From Bactericera cockerelli (taxonomy: Eukaryota; Arthropoda; Insecta; Hemiptera; Triozidae), in NCBI GenBank assembly GCA_024516035.1, contig CM044958.1, positions 22,590,108 to 22,654,107 of the forward strand: a stretch of 64,000 bases of DNA. Reading direction: 5' to 3'. The notes beneath the pieces were generated by a model that was not told the DNA's origin, searched no databases, and saw only the letters and a program-made list of their open reading frames with translations. How positions within the stretch are numbered: the stretch's first letter is position 1; each line of letters starts with the position of its first letter. Of the stretch, positions 45,459 through 55,928 are shown piece by piece. Made by a program: the position numbers and the translations under genes.

Positions 45459-47070
45459 TACTAATAGGACATAATGTATTAATGAAGAACATGCTCCTAA
45501 AATAAACTGTTGACACAATATCATTCAATATAATTATTTTTTTTTATTCATTTTTGTGCTAAAAAGTCCATAACATCATTAATTTAGAGTTAGACTGTTA
45601 GTTTTTTACTTTCCTTATCCTATAATAAGAAAAGTCTTGTATTTCATTATATTCATTATCTAATTTATCTATGTATAATTGTATATCTATATGTCTCATA
45701 CCTTATCTTAAAGTGTTTGTTTAATTGCTCCTAAATCTGAGGAGTATCAAATCCTTTTGGTAAACCAGAAATATAACAAGAGACCTGCTGTTTATCAGTG
45801 AGAGCATCACCACAAAACCTAACTCCGAAAGATAGATAAAATTAATATTATTTCGGCCTGGAAAATTCAACATCTTATCTTACATTTTAATATCTTGGCG
45901 CTCGGAGCCACGAAATTTTCATGCATAATTAAGTCAATGTTTGCTTTGTGTTTTCACTCTCAATTTCTTCCCTTCCACGTTCGCCCCTTTTTGGCAAACA
46001 AACAACCATAGTAAAAAATAAAGAAAGAAAAAAAAAGGAAAGCGGGGAATTTATATTCTTTCCCTTTCTGGTAATCATCAACAAAGCTCGGCGACCCCCC
46101 TCCAGGTTTTGCCAGGTTTTTGATAACAAACTTTCCTCTTAATAAATTTTACCTTTTATGAAAGAATTTCCCCTCATAAAGCAGAGTCTTGAGACTTTAA
46201 GAATGCAACTTAAGTGATAAAATTACACTAAAACTTTAACAGAAAAAAAAAAAAAAAAAAAAAAAAAATGTTTTCCTGAGACCAAACGTAGTTATTTCTT
46301 AAGAGAGTTTCTGCAAAAGTTGCAGAATGATGTAGCACTTGAAAGAAATATAGTAGAATATAATGACCAACAACAGTATAATGATATAATGTATTACATT
46401 TATGTAGGTATATTATGTGGTAATTAACTTACCAACACCTTAGCTAGTGCTGTACTTAAATACCGTTTCATTACTTACCTTTTGAGTAAGTAAGTACCTC
46501 AACATTAAGATCTTCTCAAGTGTTTCTGCTTCCTTCTAATGCTTTCTTGAATACTCTGCTAGGTGTTTTAGTTCTAAAGTAAGAGGAGCAGAAATATTAT
46601 GTTCTTATCAGGTAGCAAAGAAAAGAGGGTACTTAATATCTTGCTCTAAAGCAAAATACCCGTAATCTACTACGAAGGGAGCTAGAAATAAAGCTAGTAT
46701 TACTGTAGGTAGAGCGTAGCTAGTAGTGAGTGGTTAAGTGAAAAGTTTGGAACACTTATTTTATTATTTCTTGAGATTTGTAGCAGTCTGCTTCATTTTC
46801 TTCTAATTTCATCTCTCTTTTCCTCTCACTCTTCCTTGTATCTCTAGATCTCTTTTTCTCCCACGCAATACAAATCTGTACTGGTGTGTACACTTGATAA
46901 GTTACTTTTCTCTTTCCTTTTCAGGCACATTAGCTTCAAATTTATGTATGTATCTCCTCTTCATAAAATATTCCTTCTTCTCTCTTCTTTTTTATAGTTC
47001 AACTTTCCCTCTTTTTCTTGTGAATTCAATTCTCTCAGTATCAATGCATGTTCGAGAATAGCACACTCAC
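45459..47070. other. No gene assigned
   Basis: AT-rich sequence with an A-run of about 28 at 46240-46268 that may mark an old retroposon end. No ORF of interest. Confidence 0.5.
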
Positions 47071-47209
47071 TATCTCTATGTATCCATCCATTCTGTTTCA
47101 CATCTGAATTCTGTTTGTCTGCACCCATAATATGTAGATGATTCCTGAAAATTCCCACAGTAAAACAAGCAGTCCCAGGGTAAACACTCGCCCATAGTTT
47201 CATGGAAAA
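47071..47209 (-). CDS. Candidate internal exon on minus (unknown)
   Basis: Between an acceptor-like CCTCAAGTGCAG and a donor-like ATA/gtgagt, one minus frame is open: FSMKLWASVYPGTACFTVGI to KQNGWIHRD (46 codons plus one base). The frame also stays open past the donor to 46961. Composition is protein-like. Tentative. Confidence 0.22.
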
Positions 47210-47695
47210 CTGCACTTGAGGTCAGTGGTGTAAGTAATGATTCCAGAGACGTTGGGAATTTTCTGTGACCTCAAAATAATATAGAGAAAATTCAAGAGCT
47301 TATTCAGGAGTTTCAAAAAGAGATAATCAAAACTTTTGCCCCTAGACCCTGGTTATAAAAAGGTCACTTAACATCGGTTTAATAGAAATTCTCTGAGAAA
47401 ATCTAGAAAGACCTATTTTTCGATGATTATTAATCATGTCCTCTTGTATAGGTACATGGTACATGTTATGTTTATATATCTGGAATGATATTTACTAATT
47501 ACTAATGCCAGAGAGCCTACAAGTCATTAATTGTTTCTCTTGATCGTTTAATTTATTTAAACCAGAATTAAAATATGTACATACATAATAATTAAACATT
47601 GTTGTCAAAAGTCTGATTTGCTACAGAAAAATTTGTAGATGAGATAATAGTTGAGACTCAAATTAATTTGTGGCATCATTTCTTTCTTGTTTCAG

Positions 47696-47746
47696 GTATG
47701 TAATCTTGGTTTCCTTGGACATTACTTCATGATGTCCAAATGGTTG
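47696..47746 (+). CDS. Candidate 51-base microexon (unknown)
   Basis: A very good acceptor (TTTCTTTCTTGTTTCAG) and donor (TTG/gtaagt) enclose 51 bases, exactly 17 codons in phase 0: VCNLGFLGHYFMMSKWL. The splice signals are the best pair on the plus strand of the window, but the segment is too short to judge by composition. Confidence 0.28.
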
Positions 47747-47924
47747 GTAAGTAATTAATTATTTTCTTACAGAGTGCCTACAAATTAATTTATTTTGTAT
47801 TTATTTGATAATTGACATAAGGTAAGGAAAAGCTATATTACCTATAGTTTGTACAAGTAGGTGTACATAATTTATGTTCTAAAGCTAATTTCATATCGCG
47901 TCATTGGTTTGAAATATTAGTGTG

Positions 47925-48135
47925 TCACATCCAGTTATTTCATATTCTAGTATTGATTTCAAATGGGAATGAATGACAATGTGACACATCCACTAATTTC
48001 ATATTCCAGCATAGATTTAAAATGGCAATGAATGACAATAATTTCATATCCCAGTATAGGTTCAAAATGGGAATGAATGACAATGTGACACATCCACTAA
48101 TTTCATATTCTAGAATTAGTTTCTAATGGAAATGC
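47925..48135. repeat. Tandem repeat, ~55-70 bp units
   Basis: Units with GTGACACATCCACTAATTTC, ATATTCTAGTATTGATTTCA and ATGGGAATGAATGACAAT occur three and a half times, one of them shortened. Diverged, non-coding. Confidence 0.75.
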
Positions 48136-48679
48136 CGGTTAGTAACATTAGTTACTTATTACTTCCGATAATTTCAATACAAGAAATCGGAAGAATTCGA
48201 ACACGAGAACTTCCTCATGACAAGTGAATACCAGGTCTATCTATATAGAGCCGTAGCTTGTAGCAAATAGTCCATCAGTACATCTTCAATATTTCAATAA
48301 TCACATGCTTATTTTTATAATATTACTTGAGTGTTGTAGAGGAAGTAGCGATGATGGTGGTTGCAAGTTGTAAGAAAATAATAAATTTAGCAGTATGATG
48401 TTCATTAATTATAAATATTATCTTTATAATTGTGACTATTGGTTACCTTCCTAATGAGATAATGAAGCAGGAAGTTATCAACCAAGCCCGGTAACCCAAG
48501 TTGAGGAGAAAGGTGCCAAGCTTTTTGATGTGGTGACATTTGTATTCTTTAGAGCTGGGTTTTCTTTGCCACCTTTTCCTAGAAGAAGATTAACTTTCAA
48601 CTTCTATATTATCCATACCACAAAACTAACTTTATTTTGAGAGAATGAGAGTTAAAAATAGGTAGATACTAGGGACAGA

Positions 48680-48740
48680 GGGAGAAAGAGAGAGAGAGAG
48701 ATAGAGAAAGAGAGAGAGAGAGAGGGAGAGAGAGAGAAAA
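48680..48740. repeat. GA tract
   Basis: (GA)n with a few A and G interruptions, about 60 bases. Confidence 0.85.
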
Positions 48741-49339
48741 AAAGGAGGAGGGGTAGAGCTAGAGTTGAGGGCAAAATTGAAATGAGAGGTAAGAGATTTC
48801 GAGGTGGCATTTCCCTCCGTTGTTTCTCGTTATCAAAAACCTGGCAGACTTTTCCAAAAGGATTAATTCCACTCCCTAAACCCCTCGTAATTCTGGATGA
48901 ATATTTCAGATTTTATAATTTTCTGCTGCTATTTCTTTTGAGAACATAATGAGTGACTCGCCTTCTACATCTAGTACAACTTCTCACTTTTCTGTTTATA
49001 CTGATACTGATTTTAAAGCAGAGTGACAGTCATATTTCTGACAGAGTCAAAAGAGAGAATGATACTTACAACTGACAGTCCTCAAAAAATAAAGTTTGTC
49101 CGTTCCCATTATTAGCGCGTAGCAGTTGCAGTACATACAGTATACGTATACATACATAATATTCATACAGGTACGTATGTTGTGGCCGCCTCTGGGCAGT
49201 CAGATTTTTTTCCGATAAGGAGAGGAAAAACCACTCCGCTTCTATGGGAATACTCTCATTTAAAATGTATTGCCACTAGAGGAAGCGGAGGAAAAAACAC
49301 CTGCTACGCGCTCCTAATGGCAACGGGCTCTTCCTTTTG

Positions 49340-49475
49340 TCATATCGGTAATTCACATCTAACGTTTATTAGGACTCATTTCATTTTCTCGTTTTGCATT
49401 GGTTTCTCAACAGTTGCGTTCTTACCTATACGTTTTACTATCGTTAATTCACATCCAACGTTTATTAGGACCTCT
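49340..49475. repeat. Direct repeat pair
   Basis: GTAATTCACATCTAACGTTT and GTTAATTCACATCCAACGTT, each continuing ATTAGGACYTC, lie about 97 bases apart. The 163-codon plus ORF across here (49182-49673) runs through a tRNA-like region and is not taken as a gene. Confidence 0.6.
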
Positions 49476-49554
49476 GTAGTATTGCATCATACCGGGTGCA
49501 CCATAATATCGCCTTACCCATTAGGACTAATGAGTCCTATTATTCTAGCAGTAA

Positions 49555-49648
49555 GCAGTAGCTGGTCATGTTTCGTCTGGATTTCTAGCCCACGACTTCT
49601 GGATTACCTATCAGACGCCTTGACCACTGAGCTACCGAGGCAGACTAG
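49555..49648 (-). mobile_element. tRNA-headed SINE relic
   Basis: On minus: TGCCTCGGTAGCTCAGTGGT, then CAAGGCGTC (box A region) and GTCGTGGGCTAGAAATCCAG (degraded box B). tRNA-like spacing with an enlarged middle. Confidence 0.55.
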
Positions 49649-50454
49649 TTCTGGGATAGAAAGATTTTCCTAGTCCATCCAATATTCCTTCTCAGAATTT
49701 TTTTTTGAAGCAATTCGAAGTTTCATAAAAATCGAAACTCAAGTCTTTCAGGACACGGTCATTAGTCCTTCCCACGCAGTGCGTACTCATTTATATACTC
49801 AACTCTATATTAAAAGAGTTTTAGACATCCTTAATTATACCTTTTTTCTGATTAAAGAAACCATCGTAAATTACCAATAAAACATTTCTCTAATAAATGC
49901 TGACTCTTAACGTATCGTATCGCACCTCCCCTCTTCTGTACCAGCTGTTCCAAAAAAATTGTCGCCCCCTGTATACTGTATTATTTGTTTCTCAATAGTT
50001 GTCTTATACCTCCTCGTTATATTATTATCGAAGGACTGAAGAATACAATACAATAAGTCGGATAAACTCACGAGTCTCTGCAATTGTCCAGAACTTTAAT
50101 TGAATTCAAAGCCCAGGATGAAAGTCTTTTCGAGAAAGAAGACTGGAAGATGGAATAGAGGAAGACATTTTTGTCCCTGCCTTTCTCAGACAAAGGAAGT
50201 AACACAGAAATATTGAAGTAGAAGCTTTCATATTATTCTCTGTTTCAAGTAATTGTCGAGAAATACTGTCTGAAACCTTAACTCCTTAAAGAATGGGATT
50301 TGGACAGCTCAAGTCATATTTGTCAAAAGTGTGCAGTTTTTTCTCTTATTATCTTATTTAGTCCATATTATATTGATTCTAGTCATCTTTAGTAGGTTTT
50401 TTATTTTATCTGTGTTTTCATTACATTTTTTCATATACGATGGTATGTTGTCCA

Positions 50455-50991
50455 CACTCACCAGCAGAATTAACCGATCACTTCCTGTTTTTCCTTTTGA
50501 CTTCATGTATTTCTGTACAGTCTAAATTTGACTTAACTATTTTTGTAAATAAAATTTTAAGGAATTTTTCTCTTGATAGAAAACCAACAGTACAGAGGTT
50601 ATACGGTGCAGAAGAAACAAAATGTGTCTAACCTTACCAGTCATCAAAGTTTTATTAATTATTTTAAAAAAATGTTCTTTCTATGAAGTAGGTATAAATT
50701 TCCATACCCTTTGTTTTTTTTTTTTTTTTTTTTTTTTTTTAGGGTTTAACGTCGCTTTCAACTGCCATGGTCATATCACGGTTTTTCATCAGAATATAAT
50801 AGTGACTGATTGTGTTAAATATGTTTCTTCTGCTCAGTCTCAGTATTAAGCTCCGTACTGTTGGTTTGCCATCAAAAGAAATATCTTGCGAATTTCATTT
50901 ACAAAAAAGTCATGTCAAATTTAGACAGTACGGAAATACATGGAATCAAATGGAAAAGCAGGAAATGGTCGGTTAACTCTGCCGGTGAGTG
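50455..50991. mobile_element. TA-flanked TIR element, copy 2, with a nested SINE tail
   Basis: The ends CACTCACCAGCAGAATTAAC and GTTAACTCTGCCGGTGAGTG match the 30389-30764 element. TA follows on the right (50992-50993); the left flank is CA. Arms extend about 150 bp (TTTTTGTAAATAAAATT against the inverse near 50889-50907). A truncated 5S-SINE tail (50712-50781) sits near the centre. Confidence 0.8.
50712..50781 (-). mobile_element. 5S-family SINE, 3' tail only
   Basis: A T-run of about 28 (poly(A) on minus), then GGGTTTAACGTCGCTTTCAA and CTGCCATGGTCATATCACG: the last ~45 bases of the SINE. Severe 5' truncation, inserted inside the TIR element. Confidence 0.8.
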
Positions 50992-51061
50992 TATAACAAT
51001 TGAACACTTTGGTCGACGTGTAAGAACGCAGCATACAAAGAAAAAGACTTTTAATGTTCAA

Positions 51062-51789
51062 TTTTACTTCCGAGAAATTTCTAATATTAGAAATCGGAAG
51101 TATTGTGTTCGTTTTTGTAAAAAAAAATATTTTTTTGCTCCGATTTCAATTTTTTTCATATTTCTGGACGTTTCATAACCTACTGAGTAAATTTGGTTTT
51201 GTGTCCGTCTGTCGGTCTGTCTGTCGGTCTGTCTGTCGGTCTGTTAAAACGATTCCTTGTAACGCGCAAATCTCGGAAAACTACTCGACCGATTTTGTTG
51301 AAATTTTGCACATATCTAGGAGACATTCTGTAGATGGTCCCATTTTAAATTCATTGAATTTATACCAGCGGTTCTGGGTGAAAGAGACCATGCGCCTGAC
51401 CACTTACTTTTTACTTAAACGCTTATATCTCGTGAACGGTACACCCGATTTTGATGAAATTTTGTAAGAATATGCATATTACTGTTTTACTTAAGATATT
51501 TATATTTATTATTTAGTTAATTATAATTTGACTCTGATATATAAGAAAATCCGAAATTTTGGACAAAAAGTCAAAAAATAAGGACCACGACTTGCCGATA
51601 CAGAATTTTTTGTGGAATCTAGAATGTAGAAAAAACGGTTTTCTACCATATAAAACAAATTTGAAGAAAATCGGTTTAGTCGTTTTGGAGATACAATTCA
51701 TTTTGTATAAAATCTCAAAATTGGCACGTGTTAACAATGTGAAACAATCACGAGGAAGTATTGTGTCCATAATTGGCAGTGTTTTTTTT
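51062..51789 (+). repeat. TTTTACTTCCGA repeat family, copy 2
   Basis: TTTTACTTCCGAGAAATTTC, a palindrome, GGAAGTATTGTGTTCG, then (GTCTGTCG)n, GACCATGCGCCTGACCACTT, and an end with CACGAGGAAGTATTGTGTCC and TTGGCAGTGTTTTTT. The word GGAAGTATTGTGT is present near both ends in direct orientation. Non-coding. Confidence 0.85.
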
Positions 51790-52927
51790 ATTATTTTTTT
51801 TAACAAAGTTCAATTTCCAGACTGACTATGAAAAAGAAATGGAAACCAAATAGATGCAGAGAGAGAAAGAATAAGAGCATGATAGTGCACTCCTGTCAGC
51901 TCAATATTAATGCTCTTCTGGTAAGGGGTTCAGAACAAAGAACAGTAAACGAAAATGATAAACAAATTCATTTCAAAGTCAGTCTCGTCCTCATTCTACT
52001 GGGAACAATACACGCTCCTCATCTCCTCACTCTACCTGTCAAAAGCGTCACGAAAAACTTTGCTCTTAAAAACTTTTGTCCATTTAAACTTTCGGCCAGG
52101 AGGTATGACTGACATTTATATTTTAACGTTTTCCGATAGAGTACCGGCGCAGTACCGGGCATCAAATTTCATTCTATTTTTCTCTTCTTGAAATGGATAG
52201 ATAATCTTACTTGAATTTACACCACCCTGGATAGTAAAAAAAAATGAGGTGAGGTCTTGGTAACTAAAAAGAACAAATACTTCTGGTTTGTACTAACATA
52301 ATAAAACTAAATAGTCGATATGCTCCAGTAGTCTAAAGCCACACTCCTGCTGCGTCCTCTGTACACAACCACAAGAGCACACTGGAAAACCTTAAAGCAA
52401 AACCTTTGTGAGATGAACAAGTATCTTCCTCCCACACATCCAACTTCTGTGTATTTACATCCAGTAAACGCGTTGTAGCTAGTAACTCATGAAATCATTC
52501 AACTTTGTAAACGTTTCCACTTCATTGAGTCACCCATATGGGTACAGAACGTTCCTTTTTTTTATTAGTTCAATGAGTTCTCCACTAAATTAAAACATAA
52601 AAAATATAGAAGAAAAACACCATACGCTTTGGTACCTCGCTTCTATACAGTGTTTTCTTCTTCTTCTTTGCATTCTTTTCGTTCTGAACAGGTTTGAATT
52701 TTTTTTAGCCTCGCCAACCGTCTGTAAGTTATTGCTCATTAATGTTTATAGGCTGACTTTTTGTTTTAGCCGTTGTTTCCACAAATGACTGCCTTTTTAC
52801 TCAACTTGAGAATAATAATAATAATTCCGTGTCTATGAGATAGGTATTGATACCTAAATCACGGTGGTGAGAGGATTATATGGACGCCCAGATCCAATGT
52901 CTAGGCTCCTTTCATGTAAATTGATTC
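51790..52927. other. No gene assigned
   Basis: Overlapping small plus ORFs (51828-52112, 51955-52191) without domain or splice support, then AT-rich DNA. Confidence 0.45.
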
Positions 52928-53130
52928 TATTTGGTTTTAACGTCTTAACTTGAGGTAGACAGGACTACCCACATTAACCTCACTCAGCCTGGGTAGGGCC
53001 GGAATTGCCAGCCTCACATGTTCGGAGAGAACAGATTTTCCTGTGCGAAAAGTCTGTTCCAACCGGAAATCGAACTCAGGACCTCTGGACTACGGGCATT
53101 AGTCTCAACCATTACGCCACGGAGGCTGGA
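52928..53130 (-). mobile_element. tRNA-headed SINE with shared 5S-SINE body
   Basis: On minus: GCCTCCGTGGCGTAATGGTT (box A region), GAGTTCGATTTCCGGTTGG (box B), then CCGGCCCTACCCAGGCTGAG body and AAGACGTTAAAACC tail. Shorter body than 63063-63305. Confidence 0.8.
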
Positions 53131-53317
53131 GAATAGAGTCAACTAGATCTTTGCTGGTCCACTGCCTGCTTGTGCTTGGTGTCTGAGATGAGGCTCATTA
53201 AGTCATCACACATCACGCTCGCACCATACGACATTTATTGATAAGATAACCTTTTCTAGCACATGTCTTAATATTCGCTGTGTTTTGTCTTTCATCCACA
53301 AAAAGCATGTTAGGTAA

Positions 53318-53585
53318 AACTCATGATGCTTCAAGTAGTACTCACGATGTCTCAGTTAGTAATCACAATACGTCACATAATACTCACGATCGATGCTACA
53401 GGTAGTACTCACAATACTCCAGTACTCAAGATGTTACAGGTATAGTACTCACGATGCTTCAAGTAGTACAATGCCTCAGTTAGTAATCACAATACTTCAG
53501 GTAGTACTCAAGATACCTGAAGTACTCACAATACACAAAATAGTACTCACGATGTTACAGGTAGTACTCACGATGCTTCAGTAAC
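53318..53585. repeat. ~24-bp imperfect minisatellite
   Basis: About eleven irregular units of the type GTAGTACTCACGATGCTTCA with the variant endings TACAG and CTCAG. Short ORFs here are by-products. Confidence 0.8.
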
Positions 53586-53625
53586 TCGCCTGTCTTGTGT
53601 CTCGACTACCTTTGCTTTATCCTAC

Positions 53626-53724
53626 CTCGGGCGTGGAGCCATTTGAACATGGTAAAATGAGAGAAGGCAAAATCCAATTTTCATTCAGTGCAGATAAAAA
53701 CATCGCTTTCTGAGCTGTCATATC
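53626..53724 (-). CDS. Candidate internal exon on minus (unknown)
   Basis: Exactly 99 bases (33 codons, phase 0 to 0) lie between a good acceptor (CTGTTTCTATTATTCATGCACAG region) and the donor GAG/gtagga. Reading: DMTAQKAMFLSALNENWILP, then CSNGSTPE. Composition, length, phase and signals fit an internal exon better than any other segment of the window. It lies just beyond a minisatellite. I do not recognise the protein. Confidence 0.35.
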
Positions 53725-54535
53725 CTGTGCATGAATAATAGAAACAGATTTTCCCGCCAGTGCCGTGGGAAGTCTAAAGAGCGGAATTTAGAATCCCCCT
53801 GAGAGGAAAAAGAAATCTGCCAAGACCGTCCTAACATCGAGAGTAGAAAAATATTGTAGGTACTAGTGCAGTTTTGTGCATATTTCCTATGGTGATTTTT
53901 AGCCTAACTAACTAAAGTAAAATATTTTATATATTTATGAATAATTCCTTGCACCTTTCATTTCACCCATGAAGGTATTGATGATGGTCAATTACTACAC
54001 TCATATTTTTTTTTTTTAAAAAACTCTGAAAATGAATTAAATTGGAGAAGATTTGGACGTTTTTTTTACTGTGTAGCAAAGACTTCAATCAATTTTGGTT
54101 GGGTCAAAGATTCTCCCTCTTCTTAGTTTCTACGAGACTGATTCCCATCAAACAAATAGCTCCTTCCAGAAGCTTCGAATATTTGAAGAAGAACAAATGT
54201 GGGAGAAGGAAGAAGAGGAAAAAAAGGGAGGTAAGACGTTAGAGGAAGAGAGAGGTAAGGCAGTGGAGAGAAACAGAAAGAAGAACCATTCAAAAATTCC
54301 TTTTTTCAATGTTGCTACATTAGTAACGTCGGATTTGGCTGAAGATTTGCACTCAAAGTAGTGAGATTTGATTTGGTTGGCAAATGTGTTTCTGATGTGT
54401 AGGATGTGTACGAGCATCTGTCAGGTGGCTTCGAAGGGAGTTAAGAGAAAATTGATGCATTGGAAGAGATCGAGCTGTATGAGATGGGAAAAGAAGCTCT
54501 GAGATTGTAGCTGGTTTAAGGTAGAAGTCTGAGAG

Positions 54536-54787
54536 TCAAGAGGACTGGGGAAGAGATTTGAAATAAGGGTTTTGTATAAAAAATAAAAAGACAGCAAGAA
54601 AAAAGAGTTCTGAAGAGAGTGAGTAATAGAGTTTAGAGAAGAGATGTATGAGTAGATAAAAAAAGAACTTCTCAACATGTAGAACGTTAATATCAAGTAC
54701 TTTTTGCCTTTGAGGTGCTCCCAGCCGTCTGACGCGATCAATAGCACCCCAGAACAAATTATCCTGGAATGACTCCTCAAGGATCTT
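54536..54787 (-). pseudogene. Coding-like segment, unknown
   Basis: After an acceptor-like TTGTTCAACTTTAG, a minus frame is open for 83 codons without an early ATG. It begins KILEESFQDNLFWGAIDRVR and continues RLGAPQRQKVLDINVLHVEK. The first ~40 codons are GC-richer and strongly protein-like; the rest turns Phe/Leu-rich and may be read-through. Two further protein-like frames precede it (54807-55043 and 55000-55120), so this may be one frameshifted pseudogene. Confidence 0.35.
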
Positions 54788-54806
54788 CTAAAGTTGAACA
54801 ATAATA

Positions 54807-55120
54807 CTAATTTACTCGAGTTGAAGAGGTGAAGAGAAGCTTTTGTTCATCCGAAGTACCCAAGTTGTAAGTTTGGTACAGTGGTACAATAAACAAAGCA
54901 TCCCCTTGCACTTTAGACAAAGGTGAGCTTTCCATTCCACCGATATCCATTTCAGAAAGTTTTGCTCTCAAGCACTCTCCATAGACAATGCGGTGAGAGG
55001 AGAATTTCCGAGGAAACAAAGCTCCGGTGAAAAGTATGTTCATTATCCATCTTGACTTGTGGCGAAGTTTTGCCCGGAACAGCAGGACTGGGGCTGTTCA
55101 CACACGGACCGGTCTGACTA
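54807..55120 (-). pseudogene. Coding-like segment upstream of the previous one
   Basis: On minus, one frame from about 55118 follows an acceptor-like CCTGTAGTCAG and reads SPSPAVPGKTSPQVKMDNEH, then SFVSSEILLSPHCLW. A second frame takes over before 54960 and reads EMDIGGMESSPLSKVQGDAL and YQTYNLGTSDEQKLLF. Two overlapping plausible frames suggest a frameshifted relic. No family recognised. Confidence 0.3.
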
Positions 55121-55247
55121 CAGGAATCTAAGATCAGCAGATGTAAATTCCAACTTAATTTTCAATAGCTCTTTGTCATAACCTGGTATGTTCAAACTAC
55201 TTTTGTACGCTATTATATTATGTAGGTATACACATGATAAATATGTA

Positions 55248-55435
55248 TACAGGGTTACAAGGCTTCCATAAAGGCTCACCCAGGCCTGGGTTTCTCAGAA
55301 ACAACTCAAAATTTTAAGAAACGCAAAAACCCGTATTCCTTTATTTTTTGGGGGATTAATTCTTGCAAAAAAAAAAAAAAAAAAAAAAAAAAACATTGCC
55401 TACCCGGCCCCAGTCAGGCTAGGCAATTGGGCAAT
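55248..55435. repeat. Dispersed repeat family D, copy 2
   Basis: TACAGGGTTACAAGGC start, CCCAGGCCTGGGTTTCTCAG, ATTCCTTTATTTTTTGGGGG, a long A-run and CGGCCCCAGTCAGGCT. See 11305-11535 for the partner. Confidence 0.5.
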
Positions 55436-55439
55436 TGGG

Positions 55440-55655
55440 CATGGATGGAAGGTAACCACCAGGCAAGGTTAATGCATAATGCATTTTCTACCACCTAACC
55501 CTCAGAGTCTTATTGTTATTATACCTAATGTGGTTACTTACTCAAATTAATGAGGAAAAATTCATTCATGGGGTGGGATTTGAACTAGCGGATCCCTACG
55601 CTACCTGGATTACCAGACTAGCGTTTTAACCACTTGAGTACCAGTGCACTTTTTT
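55440..55655 (-). mobile_element. tRNA-headed SINE, family G
   Basis: On minus: TGCACTGGTACTCAAGTGGT, a TAACGCTAGTCTGGTAATCC-like head, CTAGTTCAAATCCC box B, and the body with GGTGGTTACC. Head nearly matches 34012. Confidence 0.7.
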
Positions 55656-55892
55656 ATGGTAACCAGTTGTTGGTAACGTTGTTCATCAAGACACAGTACA
55701 TATTCATAAACGTACGTATGTGTAATTAAATTTTCAGAACCTATAGCTTTATTGTTGATTTAAGTCCTTATAGTGAAATGTTTTCCAATACAAACGATCA
55801 AACTCCAAAAGTCAATAAAAAATAGACTTCATGGATTTTTTTCTCGTGTGTGGTTACCTTCTCGGGGAGGGTTCACTAATCTGAGGCAGGCT

Positions 55893-55928
55893 GGGGGGGG
55901 GGGGGGGAGGGGGGGGGGGGGGGGGGGG
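55893..55928 (+). repeat. 36-base G-run
   Basis: Nearly pure G, with one A. Highly unusual in a genome this AT-rich; it can fold as a G-quadruplex, and its length is likely to vary or be misread. Confidence 0.9.

Noticed and set aside
46961..47070. Extension of the candidate minus exon past the donor
   Set aside because: After GWIHRD the text becomes a Glu/Lys/Arg run from CT-rich DNA, so the exon call was stopped at the gtgagt signal.
49182..49673. 163-codon plus ORF
   Set aside because: Crosses a direct repeat and a tRNA-like SINE head read in the wrong direction; no coherent protein text.
53318..53585. CRISPR-like direct repeats
   Set aside because: Units are contiguous ~24-bp imperfect repeats without spacers.
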